Assembly: GCA_910586675.1 (NCBI GenBank)
Contig: CAJUJO010000001.1
Span: forward strand, 23,817-87,816
From: an uncultured Christensenellaceae bacterium
GTDB taxonomy: Bacteria > Bacillota > Clostridia > Christensenellales > Borkfalkiaceae
Direction of reading: 5' to 3'
Length of the DNA stretch: 64,000 nt
Shown here piece after piece: positions 17,243 to 25,045 of the stretch; position 1 is the first letter of the stretch; the number at the start of each line of letters is the position of its first letter. Made by a program: the position numbers and the translations under genes. The notes below the pieces were generated by a model. The model searched no databases. It was not told where the DNA came from and was given only the letters and a program-made list of their open reading frames with translations.

Positions 17243-17813
17243 GGGCGCTAAATTCATCACTTCGGCAGCGCGGGAGGAACAGTTTCTCCGCCCCGAAAAG
17301 CCCATGATCGCCGTGTGCGGAAAGTCCAACGCGGGCAAGAGCACGCTCATCAACATGCTCGCGGGGCAAAAGCGCCTGGCGAAGACGAGCGCGGAGCCGG
17401 GCAGGACGCGCCTCGTCAACTATTTCGATTTCGGGCAGTTCTGGCTCGCCGACTTGCCCGGGTACGGCTACGCCGCCGTGTCCCGTGCGGAAAAAGAAAA
17501 ATGGGCAAAGACGCTCGACAGCTTTTTTGCGCGCAAAGAGGACGTCGCGCACGTGTTCGTTTTGAGCGACATCCGCCGCGACCCTTCGGAGGACGATATG
17601 CAGATGCTGGAATATCTCAGCTATCATATCATTCCCTTTACCGTGATTGCGACCAAGAGCGACAAGCTCTCCCGCATGAAGGCGAAGGAACGAATGCGAA
17701 AAGTCGCGCAGGGGTTCGGGCTGGGAACGGATAACGTGATCGCCGTATCGGGAACGACGGGCGAAGGAAAAGAAGAGCTGTTGAAAAAAATAGGGGAATT
17801 TCTCGGTTTATGA
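17232..17813 (+). CDS. ysxC: Ribosome biogenesis GTPase YsxC/EngB
   Basis: A 193-residue TRAFAC GTPase needed for late 50S assembly. G1 is GKSNAGKST, G3 is DLPGYG and G4 is ATKSDK, with the N-terminal FITSAA block of the family. ATG 17232 lies inside the end of lon, which implies coupled translation. A terminator follows nine bases after the stop. Confidence 0.97.
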   Translation: MVIKGAKFITSAAREEQFLRPEKPMIAVCGKSNAGKSTLINMLAGQKRLAKTSAEPGRTRLVNYFDFGQFWLADLPGYGYAAVSRAEKEKWAKTLDSFFARKEDVAHVFVLSDIRRDPSEDDMQMLEYLSYHIIPFTVIATKSDKLSRMKAKERMRKVAQGFGLGTDNVIAVSGTTGEGKEELLKKIGEFLGL

Positions 17814-17821
17814 TCGAGATA

Positions 17822-17859
17822 AAAGAACGCCCGCGCGACTTGCGCAGGCGTTCTTTTAT
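17822..17859 (+). terminator. Intrinsic terminator after ysxC
   Basis: AAAAGAACGC...GGCGTTCTTTT with an inner CGC/GCG pairing; A-rich and T-rich flanks make it able to act in both directions. Confidence 0.9.
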
Positions 17860-17898
17860 AAAAAATTATTTCCGTTTTTGTGAGCGGCATAAAATAAG

Positions 17899-17927
17899 TT
17901 GACTTTTTTGCGGGAATGCGGGAAAAT
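17899..17927 (+). promoter_or_regulatory. Promoter of the ZIP transporter gene
   Basis: TTGACT (17899-17904), 17 bases, GAAAAT (17922-17927, four of six consensus). It overlaps an apparent upstream TTG start, which argues for the later start at 17974. Confidence 0.5.
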
Positions 17928-17973
17928 AAAGGGCGTCGGAAAAGCACAAATAGATTTACGGACGGAAAACGTT

Positions 17974-18834
17974 TTGGATTATCTTGCAATCATCGTCATC
18001 ACATTCATATCGGGGGTCGTCGGAACGGGCTTGGGCGGCGTCATCGGCGCGGTGCTCAAACGCGACTCCAATAAAATCGTAAGCCTTCTGCTGTCGTTTG
18101 CGGCGGGGATCATGCTCGCCGTCGTCTGCTTCGATTTAATGAGCGAGCCCGTCCGGATGATGGAAGAAGGCAGGCTGCCCGCGTATACGCCGCTTATCGT
18201 GGCAATCGCGGTCGCCGTCGGGTACGGGCTGGTCTTTTTGCTCAATTACTTTATTGACAAACGCACCAATCACGAGGTGGAGCATATCGACGAAAACCAC
18301 CCCGCCACCGCCGACGATTTGGACGAGCTCATTCACGCCGACCATTACAGGAAGCACGAACAGGCGAGGTCAAAGCTGTTTGTCGCCGGTCTGGTCATGA
18401 TGGCGGCGATTGCGCTCCATAACCTGCCCGAAGGCATGGTGATCGGTGCATCGTACGCCGCGGAAGATAATTTGGTGCAAACGCTGTTTGCCTCTTCCGG
18501 TTTTATCATGGCAATCGTCATCGGGCTCCATAACATACCGGAAGGAATGGCGGTCTCCGTTCCGCTCATCTCGGGCGGAATGAAAAAGGGCAGGGCAATC
18601 GCCCTCACCGCCCTGAGCGGCGCGCCCACGGTGCTCGGCGCTTTGATCGGGTATGCGCTCGGCGGGATCAGCGATATTATGCTCGTTCTGTCTTTGGGGT
18701 TTGCGAGCGGCGCAATGCTCTACGTCGTATTCGGCGAGCTTCTTCCCGAGGCCATTCTCATGTGGAAGAGCAAGCTCCCCGCATTCTCTCTCTTTATCGG
18801 CGTTTTGGCGGGATTCCTGCTCGTGATGTTTTAA
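17974..18834 (+). CDS. ZIP family divalent metal transporter
   Basis: About 286 residues from a TTG start (LDYLAII read as MDYLAII). There are eight predicted membrane helices and the ZIP signatures HNLPEG and HNIPEG in helices IV and V, whose His and Glu bind the metal. A His/Glu/Asp-rich loop (HEVEHIDENHPATADD...HADHYRKHE) lies between helices III and IV. It probably imports zinc, iron or manganese; selectivity is not readable. The frame extends upstream to 17899, but those codons cover the promoter. A terminator follows at once. Confidence 0.92.
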   Translation: MDYLAIIVITFISGVVGTGLGGVIGAVLKRDSNKIVSLLLSFAAGIMLAVVCFDLMSEPVRMMEEGRLPAYTPLIVAIAVAVGYGLVFLLNYFIDKRTNHEVEHIDENHPATADDLDELIHADHYRKHEQARSKLFVAGLVMMAAIALHNLPEGMVIGASYAAEDNLVQTLFASSGFIMAIVIGLHNIPEGMAVSVPLISGGMKKGRAIALTALSGAPTVLGALIGYALGGISDIMLVLSLGFASGAMLYVVFGELLPEAILMWKSKLPAFSLFIGVLAGFLLVMF

Positions 18835-18846
18835 TTTCAATAAAAA

Positions 18847-18880
18847 ATCCGTCCGTTTTCAACGGACGGATTTTTTGTTT
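18847..18880 (+). terminator. Bidirectional terminator between the ZIP gene and the SHOCT gene
   Basis: Stem ATCCGTCCG / CGGACGGAT with A6 before and T6 after, so it can end transcripts from both convergent genes. Confidence 0.92.
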
Positions 18881-18888
18881 CCGGTTCG

Positions 18889-19578
18889 TTATTTATAATT
18901 TTTTAACAATTCTTCTTTTTTGTCGTCAAATTCTTGTTCCGTGATCAGCCCCGAATTTCGCAAATCCTGCAATTCTTTTATTTTATCCGACAATAACGCA
19001 TTTTCCGTTTGACGGGTTTCTTTCGTACTCTTTTCTTTGAAGAGGGTAATATCTTCCATGGATATTTTACCTGCCGCCAGATTTTTCAGCGCCAGTGAAA
19101 AAATCAAGAATGCAACGGAAAATATTACATTGCCGATTACGAACAAATAGAAGCCCGCTTCCGTTTGCGTTTCGAGATAGGAGAAATCTTGTTCCGGAAT
19201 TTCATAAAAGACGCATGCGACGGCTATGAATATTATGGAAATCAATACAAAGATAATCGATAAAATCGGATAGACGGAATATTTTTTCGCCCTCTCGCGC
19301 CAGTCGGGCTTTGCAAGCGACGATACGCAAAACATGCACAGCATTAGCGCCGCCGCCCAAAACAAGAGGAAAATGATTGAAAACAGGGGCGATAGCTTGA
19401 ATATTCCGACCGTCTGTTTGAATTCGTCGATTACGGTCGGATTATAGCTGCAAAAGGGGCATAAAAAGGATATGATAGAGAGTAACATACCGAAAATCAT
19501 TACATAAAACAATATCCCTGTTCGGCTTTTATAGCCAATTAAAATAGCCATTTCTTTTCGATTGTTTTCTTTTTCCAT
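18889..19578 (-). CDS. Membrane protein with C-terminal SHOCT domain
   Basis: A 229-residue protein from ATG at 19578 (AGGAGATTTAGT upstream). There are four predicted helices, about 20-42, 62-85, 100-122 and 135-160, then a charged linker and a C-terminal SHOCT motif (IKELQDLRNSGLITEQEFDDKK), a short domain found at protein ends with a proposed oligomerisation or anchoring role. The gene is AT-richer than its neighbours, which may mean recent acquisition. It has its own strong promoter with an inverted repeat at the start site, opposite a small XRE regulator. Confidence 0.85.
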   Translation of the reverse strand: MEKENNRKEMAILIGYKSRTGILFYVMIFGMLLSIISFLCPFCSYNPTVIDEFKQTVGIFKLSPLFSIIFLLFWAAALMLCMFCVSSLAKPDWRERAKKYSVYPILSIIFVLISIIFIAVACVFYEIPEQDFSYLETQTEAGFYLFVIGNVIFSVAFLIFSLALKNLAAGKISMEDITLFKEKSTKETRQTENALLSDKIKELQDLRNSGLITEQEFDDKKEELLKNYK

Positions 19579-19599
19579 ACTAAATCTCCTTCGCATTAT

Positions 19600-19615
19600 T
19601 ATCCCCAAGGGGATA
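19600..19615. promoter_or_regulatory. Inverted repeat, likely operator for the XRE regulator
   Basis: TATCCCC-AA-GGGGATA, seven-base perfect arms. It covers roughly +2 to +17 of the SHOCT transcript and lies 55 bases upstream of the XRE start codon. Confidence 0.55.
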
Positions 19616-19623
19616 TTTTCTTT

Positions 19624-19652
19624 ATTTTACTCCCATGGTGCTAATATGTCAA
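19624..19652 (-). promoter_or_regulatory. Promoter of the SHOCT membrane gene
   Basis: On the - strand, a perfect TTGACA (19652-19647) and TAAAAT (19629-19624) with a 17-base spacer. Confidence 0.8.
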
Positions 19653-19670
19653 GTATATCGGGAGAAAAAT

Positions 19671-19880
19671 ATGAAAATAATTTTTACGGAACGGCTGAAA
19701 GAGCTCATGGAGGAGCACGGGCTCAATCAGGTGCGCCTTGCGGAAAAGGCGGGAGTGAAACAAAACACGATCAGCTCTTGGCTGTGCGGCAAGAAAGAGC
19801 CGAGCATCACTTCACTGTGGCTGCTCGCCGATTTTTTTAACGTAGAGATTGATTATCTCGTCGGCAGAAAAGAATATTAA
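19671..19880 (+). CDS. XRE-family helix-turn-helix regulator
   Basis: A 69-residue single-domain Cro/CI-type HTH protein. The HTH is LNQVRLAEKAGVKQNTISSW, and the end FFNVEIDYLVGRKEY is typical of short XRE repressors. ATG 19671 has GGAG six bases upstream; an in-frame ATG 12 codons earlier lacks a ribosome site. It is divergent from the SHOCT gene, whose start site carries a symmetric repeat, so it probably represses that gene and perhaps itself. Confidence 0.92.
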   Translation: MKIIFTERLKELMEEHGLNQVRLAEKAGVKQNTISSWLCGKKEPSITSLWLLADFFNVEIDYLVGRKEY

Positions 19881-19933
19881 AATCGGTTTTTATAACGGGA
19901 TGCAAAAAATCTTTCCTTATAAATCAAAAACGC

Positions 19934-19962
19934 TTGCCAATGTTTCCGTAATATGGTAAAAT
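19934..19962 (+). promoter_or_regulatory. Promoter of rpsB-tsf
   Basis: TTGCCA (19934-19939), 17-base spacer ending in TGG, TAAAAT (19957-19962), leaving a leader of about 105 bases. Confidence 0.7.
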
Positions 19963-19993
19963 ACCATCGCTGTAAATACGCACCCTTTGCGTG

Positions 19994-20036
19994 CCGCCCT
20001 CCGTGTCCGTAAATTTTTCATGCGGATAACGGGCGG
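19994..20036 (+). promoter_or_regulatory. Structured rpsB leader
   Basis: Nested pairing in the 5' leader: CCGCCC (19994-19999) with GGGCGG (20031-20036), and inside it TGTCCG with CGGATA. Ribosomal protein leaders often bind the encoded protein for feedback, so S2 autoregulation is a reasonable inference. Confidence 0.5.
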
Positions 20037-20072
20037 AACCACACAAACAAGGGGAGGTAAACGGAGGAAATT

Positions 20073-20849
20073 ATGGCAGTTATCACTATGAAGCAGCTTC
20101 TCGAAGCGGGCGTCCACTTCGGACACCAGACGAGAAAATGGAACCCCAAGATGAAGAAGTACATCTTCGCGGCGCGCCACGACATTCACATCATCGACCT
20201 CGAACTGACGGCGAAGCTCATCGAAGAAGCGTACACGTTCATCGTGGAGCAGGTGAAGGCAGGCAAGAGCGTGCTCTTCGTCGGCACCAAGAAGCAGGCG
20301 CAGGACGCCATCAAGGAAGAGGCGGAGCGCTGCGGTCAGTACTACGTCAACTCCCGTTGGCTGGGCGGATGCCTTACCAACTTCAAGACCATTCGCGGCA
20401 GGATCGACTATCTCGAAAAGCTGGAAAGAATGGAACAGAGCGGCGAGTTCGAGCTTCTTCCCAAAAAGGAAGTCATCGGGCTGAAAAAGGAAATGGACAA
20501 GTTGCAGGAAAACCTCGGCGGCATCAAGAACATGCGCGGCATGCCCGGCGTGATGTTCGTCGTCGACCCGCATAACGAGGATATCGCGGTCGCCGAAGCG
20601 CGCAAGCTGAACATTCCCATCGTCGCAATCACCGATACCAACTGCGATCCCGACCTCATCGACTACGTGATTCCCGGCAACGACGACGCTATCCGCGCCA
20701 TCAAGCTCATTTCTTCGGTCATCGCAAACGCGGTCATCGAAGCCAACCAGGGCGAGACGCCCGTCTATCCCGTTGCGGAAGGGGAAAAGGCGCCCGAGAG
20801 CATCGAGGAAGTCGTGGCGGCAGCGGAAGAGAGCGCCGTTTCCGAATAA
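20073..20849 (+). CDS. rpsB: Ribosomal protein uS2
   Basis: A 258-residue S2 protein of the small subunit, with LLEAGVHFGHQTRKWNPKM at the start, the central DPHNEDIAVAEARKL and the NCDPDLIDYVIPGNDD block. There is an acidic C-terminal tail. The start follows CGGAGGAAATT. It is followed by tsf, the conserved rpsB-tsf pair. Confidence 0.98.
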   Translation: MAVITMKQLLEAGVHFGHQTRKWNPKMKKYIFAARHDIHIIDLELTAKLIEEAYTFIVEQVKAGKSVLFVGTKKQAQDAIKEEAERCGQYYVNSRWLGGCLTNFKTIRGRIDYLEKLERMEQSGEFELLPKKEVIGLKKEMDKLQENLGGIKNMRGMPGVMFVVDPHNEDIAVAEARKLNIPIVAITDTNCDPDLIDYVIPGNDDAIRAIKLISSVIANAVIEANQGETPVYPVAEGEKAPESIEEVVAAAEESAVSE

Positions 20850-20884
20850 GCGGATAATTCTTTATAGTTTAAGGAGATAATAAA

Positions 20885-21796
20885 ATGGCATTTACTGCGA
20901 AAGACGTTATGACGCTCCGCGAACAGACGGGCGCGGGGATGATGGATTGCAAGCGCGCCCTTGTCGACGCGGACGGAGATATGGATAAGGCGGCGGATCT
21001 GCTGCGCGAGCGCGGAATCGCAAAGGCGGCGAAGAAGGCTTCCCGCATTGCGGCGGAGGGCATCGTTTGCGCGTACGTTGCAAACGGAACGGGCGTTCTC
21101 ATCGAAGTCAACTGCGAATCCGACTTCGTTGCCAACGGCGAGAAATTCCACACCGTCGTCGAGACAATTGCAAAGCACGTTGCGGCGCACAAGCCCGCGA
21201 GCGTGGAAGAGCTCCTCGCACAGACGATGGAGGGCGGAAAGACGGTAGAGCTTTACGTTCAGGAACAGGTTGCGGTCATCGGAGAGAAAATTTCCGTTCG
21301 CCGTTTCACCGTATACGAAAGCAAGGGGCTCATCGAAACGTATATCCACATGGGCGGCACGCTCGGCGTTATGCTCGATTTCGACTGCCCCGTGAACGAG
21401 ACGACCAAGGAGCTCGCGCACAATATCGCCCTTCATACGGCGTTTTCCAAGCCTCAATACAAGACGGCTGCGGAAGTTTCCGCGGAAACGCTGGAAAAAG
21501 AGAAGGAAATTTTGAAAAAGGAAGTCCTCAACGAGGGCAAGCCCGAAGCCATCGCGGAAAAAATCGTTCTCGGCAAAATCAAAAAGTTCTACGAAGAGAA
21601 CTGCTTGCTCGATCAGAAGTTCGTAAAGGACGACAAGGTTACTATTTCCCAGCTTATTGCGGACGCGGCGAAAAAGGCGGGCGCGCCCGTTTCCCTTAAA
21701 GCCTTCTGCTTCTACGTGATGGGTCAGGGCTTGGAAAAGAAGAACGAGGATCTGAGCGAGGAAGTCGCAAAACAAGTGGAATCCATGAAGAAATAA
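20885..21796 (+). CDS. tsf: Elongation factor Ts
   Basis: A 303-residue guanine nucleotide exchange factor for EF-Tu. The N-terminal UBA-like domain reads VMTLREQTGAGMMDCKRAL (the TGAGMMDCKKAL signature), followed by the two core subdomains with NCESDFVA. Full length. A terminator follows, separating rpsB-tsf from pyrH. Confidence 0.98.
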   Translation: MAFTAKDVMTLREQTGAGMMDCKRALVDADGDMDKAADLLRERGIAKAAKKASRIAAEGIVCAYVANGTGVLIEVNCESDFVANGEKFHTVVETIAKHVAAHKPASVEELLAQTMEGGKTVELYVQEQVAVIGEKISVRRFTVYESKGLIETYIHMGGTLGVMLDFDCPVNETTKELAHNIALHTAFSKPQYKTAAEVSAETLEKEKEILKKEVLNEGKPEAIAEKIVLGKIKKFYEENCLLDQKFVKDDKVTISQLIADAAKKAGAPVSLKAFCFYVMGQGLEKKNEDLSEEVAKQVESMKK

Positions 21797-21815
21797 TTTC
21801 GATTATGTTTTTACG

Positions 21816-21850
21816 AAAGACTTCTCCTGAAATAAGGGAAGTCTTTTTTT
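21816..21850 (+). terminator. Intrinsic terminator after tsf
   Basis: Stem AAAGACTTC...GAAGTCTTT with an inner CCT/AGG pairing and a long T run. Confidence 0.9.
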
Positions 21851-21927
21851 ATCCCGCGCGATTCCGCGAATTTTTTGTAAAATTTTCCTTTCTTTTTATA
21901 TTTTTTCGTGCTTTTTTTCCGCGGGTA

Positions 21928-21936
21928 TGGTATACT
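21928..21936 (+). promoter_or_regulatory. Extended -10 promoter of pyrH
   Basis: TGG-TATACT, 26 bases before the pyrH start, with no good -35 box; the extended TGn may compensate. Confidence 0.5.
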
Positions 21937-21962
21937 GTTAAAAACGGTATAAGGAGAGAGCT

Positions 21963-22670
21963 ATGCAGCCGAAATACAAACGGATTCTGCTCAAACTTTC
22001 GGGCGAAGCGCTCGCGGGGGATAAGCGGTTCGGGCTGGACAGCGACGTCATATCCATGGTCGTCGATCAGCTCGTGCAGGTGCATGAAATGGGCGTGGAG
22101 ATTGCGCTCGTCATCGGCGGAGGCAACTTCTGGCGGGGCAGGCAGGGGACCAAGATGGACCGCACGACCGCCGATCATATGGGCATGCTCGCCACGGTCA
22201 TGAACTCGCTCGCCATGATGGACGCGATCGAGCAGAAGGGAATTCCCACGCGCGTGCAGACGGCGCTCAACATGATCTCCGTCGCCGAGCCGTACGTGCT
22301 CAGAAAGGCGCTTCATCACTTTGAAAAGGGGAGAATCGTCATCATGGCGTGCGGCACGGGCAATCCGTATTGCTCCACCGACACGGCTGCGGCGCAGCGC
22401 GCCTGCGAGATCGACGCCGACGTTCTGCTTATGGCGAAGAATATCGATGGAATTTACGACAGCGACCCCAATACCAATCCGAACGCCAAGAAGTTTGAAA
22501 AGCTCACCTTCGGCGACATCGTAAACAAGGGGTTAAAGGCTATGGACGCGACGGCGGCGACCATGTGCATGGAAAACGACGTACCCGTGCTCGCGTTCGC
22601 GCTCAATGAAAAAAATTCTATTATCCGCGCCGTGTGCGGCGAAAATTTAGGCACGCTTATATCCAACTGA
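21963..22670 (+). CDS. pyrH: Uridylate kinase
   Basis: A 235-residue hexameric UMP kinase of the amino-acid-kinase fold. It has the KLSGEAL N-terminus, the glycine loop VIGGGNFWRG, and the C-terminal D-x-T-A-A block (MDATAATMC). It converts UMP to UDP with ATP. The ribosome site is AAGGAGAGAGCT. The order pyrH-frr-uppS-cdsA-dxr-rseP is the Bacillus order. Confidence 0.98.
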   Translation: MQPKYKRILLKLSGEALAGDKRFGLDSDVISMVVDQLVQVHEMGVEIALVIGGGNFWRGRQGTKMDRTTADHMGMLATVMNSLAMMDAIEQKGIPTRVQTALNMISVAEPYVLRKALHHFEKGRIVIMACGTGNPYCSTDTAAAQRACEIDADVLLMAKNIDGIYDSDPNTNPNAKKFEKLTFGDIVNKGLKAMDATAATMCMENDVPVLAFALNEKNSIIRAVCGENLGTLISN

Positions 22671-22684
22671 AAAGGAGAAAAATC

Positions 22685-23257
22685 ATGATTGAGAACGAGA
22701 AAGTTGAAGAATTGTTTTTAGCGCTGGAAGACAAGCTGGAAAAGACGGTGAGCGTCCTTGCGGACGAATACGCCACCATTCGCGCGGGACGCGCTAATCC
22801 GCACGTGCTCGATAAATTGCAGGTGGAAGCGTACGGCGGAATGAGCCCTTTGAACCAGCTTGGCAACGTGTCCGCAGCAGACGCGCGCTGTCTCGTCGTC
22901 AGCCCGTGGGATAAATCGCTGCTCAAATCCATCGAAAAGGCCATTCAACAGTCCAATTTGGGGCTGAATCCCACCAACGACGGCAACGTCATCCGCCTCG
23001 TCTTTCCCGAACTTACCGAAGAGCGCAGAAAGGAGCTCGTCAAACAGGTGAAGAAGATGGGAGAGGATTCCAAGGTCGCTGCGCGCAACGTGCGCAAGGA
23101 AGCGATGGACGGCTTGAAGAAGATGAAGGCGAATAAGGAGCTCTCCGAAGACGAGCACGCGGGGCTGGAAACGGACGTGGAAAAAAAGATTTCCTCCGCG
23201 ATTGAAGAGATCGAAAGATGCGTCGCGCAGAAAGAGAAGGAGCTGATGACCGTCTGA
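22685..23257 (+). CDS. frr: Ribosome recycling factor
   Basis: A 190-residue RRF, close to the usual 185. It has YATIRAGRANPHVLD, SPWDKSLLKSIEKAI, and the long helical domain I with RRKELVKQVKKMGEDSKV. With EF-G it splits the post-termination ribosome. ATG 22685 follows AAAAGGAG; the open frame upstream lies inside pyrH. The stop overlaps the uppS start by one base. Confidence 0.98.
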   Translation: MIENEKVEELFLALEDKLEKTVSVLADEYATIRAGRANPHVLDKLQVEAYGGMSPLNQLGNVSAADARCLVVSPWDKSLLKSIEKAIQQSNLGLNPTNDGNVIRLVFPELTEERRKELVKQVKKMGEDSKVAARNVRKEAMDGLKKMKANKELSEDEHAGLETDVEKKISSAIEEIERCVAQKEKELMTV

Positions 23258-23961
23258 TGAAGTCGGAACAGGGGCAACTCCCCAAGCACGTCGCAATTAT
23301 CATGGACGGAAACGGACGCTGGGCGAAAAAGCGACTCTTGCCGCGCAGCGCGGGGCACCGCGCAGGATTAAAGCGTATGATTTCCCTTTCGGAACACATA
23401 TTCCGCAGGGGAATCCCGTATGTTACTCTGTATGCGCTATCCGCGGAAAATCTTAACCGTCCGCAAGAGGAGCTCGACGCGCTCTTTTCCCTCTTCCGCG
23501 AATACTTTACGCAGAACGCGGAAACGCTGCGGAAAAAGGGGATACGGCTCAACGTAATCGGCGATACGGCGCTCCTTCCCGCGGACGTAACCGAGATGAT
23601 CGCTGCGGGAATCGAAAAGACGGCGGAAGGGAAGGCGGGCGTTTTAACGCTTGCCATCGGTTACGGTTCCCGACAGGAAATCGTAAGCGCCGTAAACGAA
23701 GCGGTGCGGGCGGGGAAGCCGGTTACGGCGGAAGAGTTTTCCCTTCTGCTCGGAACGGGCGGCATGCCCGATCCCGATCTGCTCATCCGCACGGGCAGGG
23801 AGCTCCGCCTTTCCAATTTCCTCTTATGGCAGTCGGCCTATACAGAGCTGTATTTTACCGATAAGCTTTTCCCCGATTTTAAGAACGCGGACGCCGATAA
23901 AGCCATCCGCAGTTATTTATTGCGCGAACGGAGATACGGCTCCGTCGGAAAAAACGATTAA
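23257..23961 (+). CDS. uppS: Isoprenyl transferase (undecaprenyl diphosphate synthase)
   Basis: A 234-residue cis-prenyltransferase. The catalytic Asp is in IIMDGNGRWAKKR, and RTGRELRLSNFLLWQSAYTE is the conserved C-terminal block. It makes the C55 lipid carrier for cell-wall synthesis. The ATG overlaps the frr stop (TGATG), so the start at 23257 is preferred over the further upstream in-frame ATG inside frr. Confidence 0.97.
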   Translation: MKSEQGQLPKHVAIIMDGNGRWAKKRLLPRSAGHRAGLKRMISLSEHIFRRGIPYVTLYALSAENLNRPQEELDALFSLFREYFTQNAETLRKKGIRLNVIGDTALLPADVTEMIAAGIEKTAEGKAGVLTLAIGYGSRQEIVSAVNEAVRAGKPVTAEEFSLLLGTGGMPDPDLLIRTGRELRLSNFLLWQSAYTELYFTDKLFPDFKNADADKAIRSYLLRERRYGSVGKND

Positions 23962-23992
23962 ACCGCCCGTTTGCGGGCTTGTAGGTAGGTAT

Positions 23993-24985
23993 ATGAATAA
24001 CAACACAGCGGAAGAAAATTCGGAGATAAACGTGTCTCCCGTAAAGCCTCCGCGCGGTTCCGATCTGAAAAAGCGGACGATCACGGCGGCGGTCTATATC
24101 CTCGTGCTCGTTGCCTTTTTCGTCTTAAAAATTACCGTAAATCTCGTATGTTTCGACGCACTCGTCCTCGTCTTTTCGGGGCTGGGCACGTATGAAATGC
24201 TTCGCGCGTTCCGCGGCAAGCTGCATAAATCGCAGCAGGTCGTCGTCATGGTGTTCGCACTTGCGATTATTCTCACGTACGCGGTTACCGACGCGGTTTA
24301 TACGCAGATTTTCAAAGTTTCCCTCGATCCGACGACGGGGCGCAACTACGCACCGCACATAACCTTCGTGGTATTCATCGCGGGGCTTTCCGTTTTGTTC
24401 GGACTTTTGGTGTTCGCGCATCAAAACGTAACGTTGGAATCGACGGGCTGCGCGTGCCTTTGCTATCTCTATCCTTCGGTGTTTCTGCTTGTGCTTTCTT
24501 TCTGTAATCACATGCCGGAAAGTTCGGAAATCGCCATTTTGTTCGTGTTCGTCATCTGTCCGTTTGCCGATACCTTCGCCTTCCTGTTCGGGAAGCTGTT
24601 CGGTCGGTACCTTCCCGCGAAGATAGCGCCCTCCATCAGTCCCAACAAGACGGTGATCGGCTGCTTCGGCGGACTTTTGGGCGGCGCGGTCGGCGCGGTC
24701 GTCATCTTCTTCATCTATTACTGGCTGGGTCAATATTTCGAGTTCGGCGCGCTTACGCTCGATTGGATCAATCTCGTCTTCTATATCGGATTGGGCGTGC
24801 TGACCGCAGCGTTTACCGAATTCGGCGACCTCGTGGAGAGCGGCATCAAGCGCAAGCTCGGCATCAAGGACATGGGGAAGGTGCTTCCCGGACACGGCGG
24901 CGTGCTGGATCGGATCGATTCCACGCTGTATGCGAGCCTTATTGTCTGTCTCGTCGTCGTGGTTAAAATCATGATTACCGGTTAA
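23993..24985 (+). CDS. cdsA: Phosphatidate cytidylyltransferase
   Basis: A 330-residue integral membrane enzyme that makes CDP-diacylglycerol from phosphatidate and CTP. About eight predicted helices follow a charged N-terminal tail of about 28 residues. The signature is near the C-terminus: FGDLVESGIKRKLGIKDMG followed by LPGHGGVLDRIDS. A hairpin terminator separates it from dxr. Confidence 0.96.
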   Translation: MNNNTAEENSEINVSPVKPPRGSDLKKRTITAAVYILVLVAFFVLKITVNLVCFDALVLVFSGLGTYEMLRAFRGKLHKSQQVVVMVFALAIILTYAVTDAVYTQIFKVSLDPTTGRNYAPHITFVVFIAGLSVLFGLLVFAHQNVTLESTGCACLCYLYPSVFLLVLSFCNHMPESSEIAILFVFVICPFADTFAFLFGKLFGRYLPAKIAPSISPNKTVIGCFGGLLGGAVGAVVIFFIYYWLGQYFEFGALTLDWINLVFYIGLGVLTAAFTEFGDLVESGIKRKLGIKDMGKVLPGHGGVLDRIDSTLYASLIVCLVVVVKIMITG

Positions 24986-25007
24986 AGGACATATAATACT
25001 ATCGATT

Positions 25008-25032
25008 ACGTCCGCATATGCGGACGTTTTTT
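25008..25032 (+). terminator. Intrinsic terminator between cdsA and dxr
   Basis: Perfect 20-base palindrome ACGTCCGCAT/ATGCGGACGT with T5 after it. It lies only 14 bases before the dxr start, so partial read-through or a leader role is likely. Confidence 0.8.
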
Positions 25033-25045
25033 ATCCGAGGCTTTT

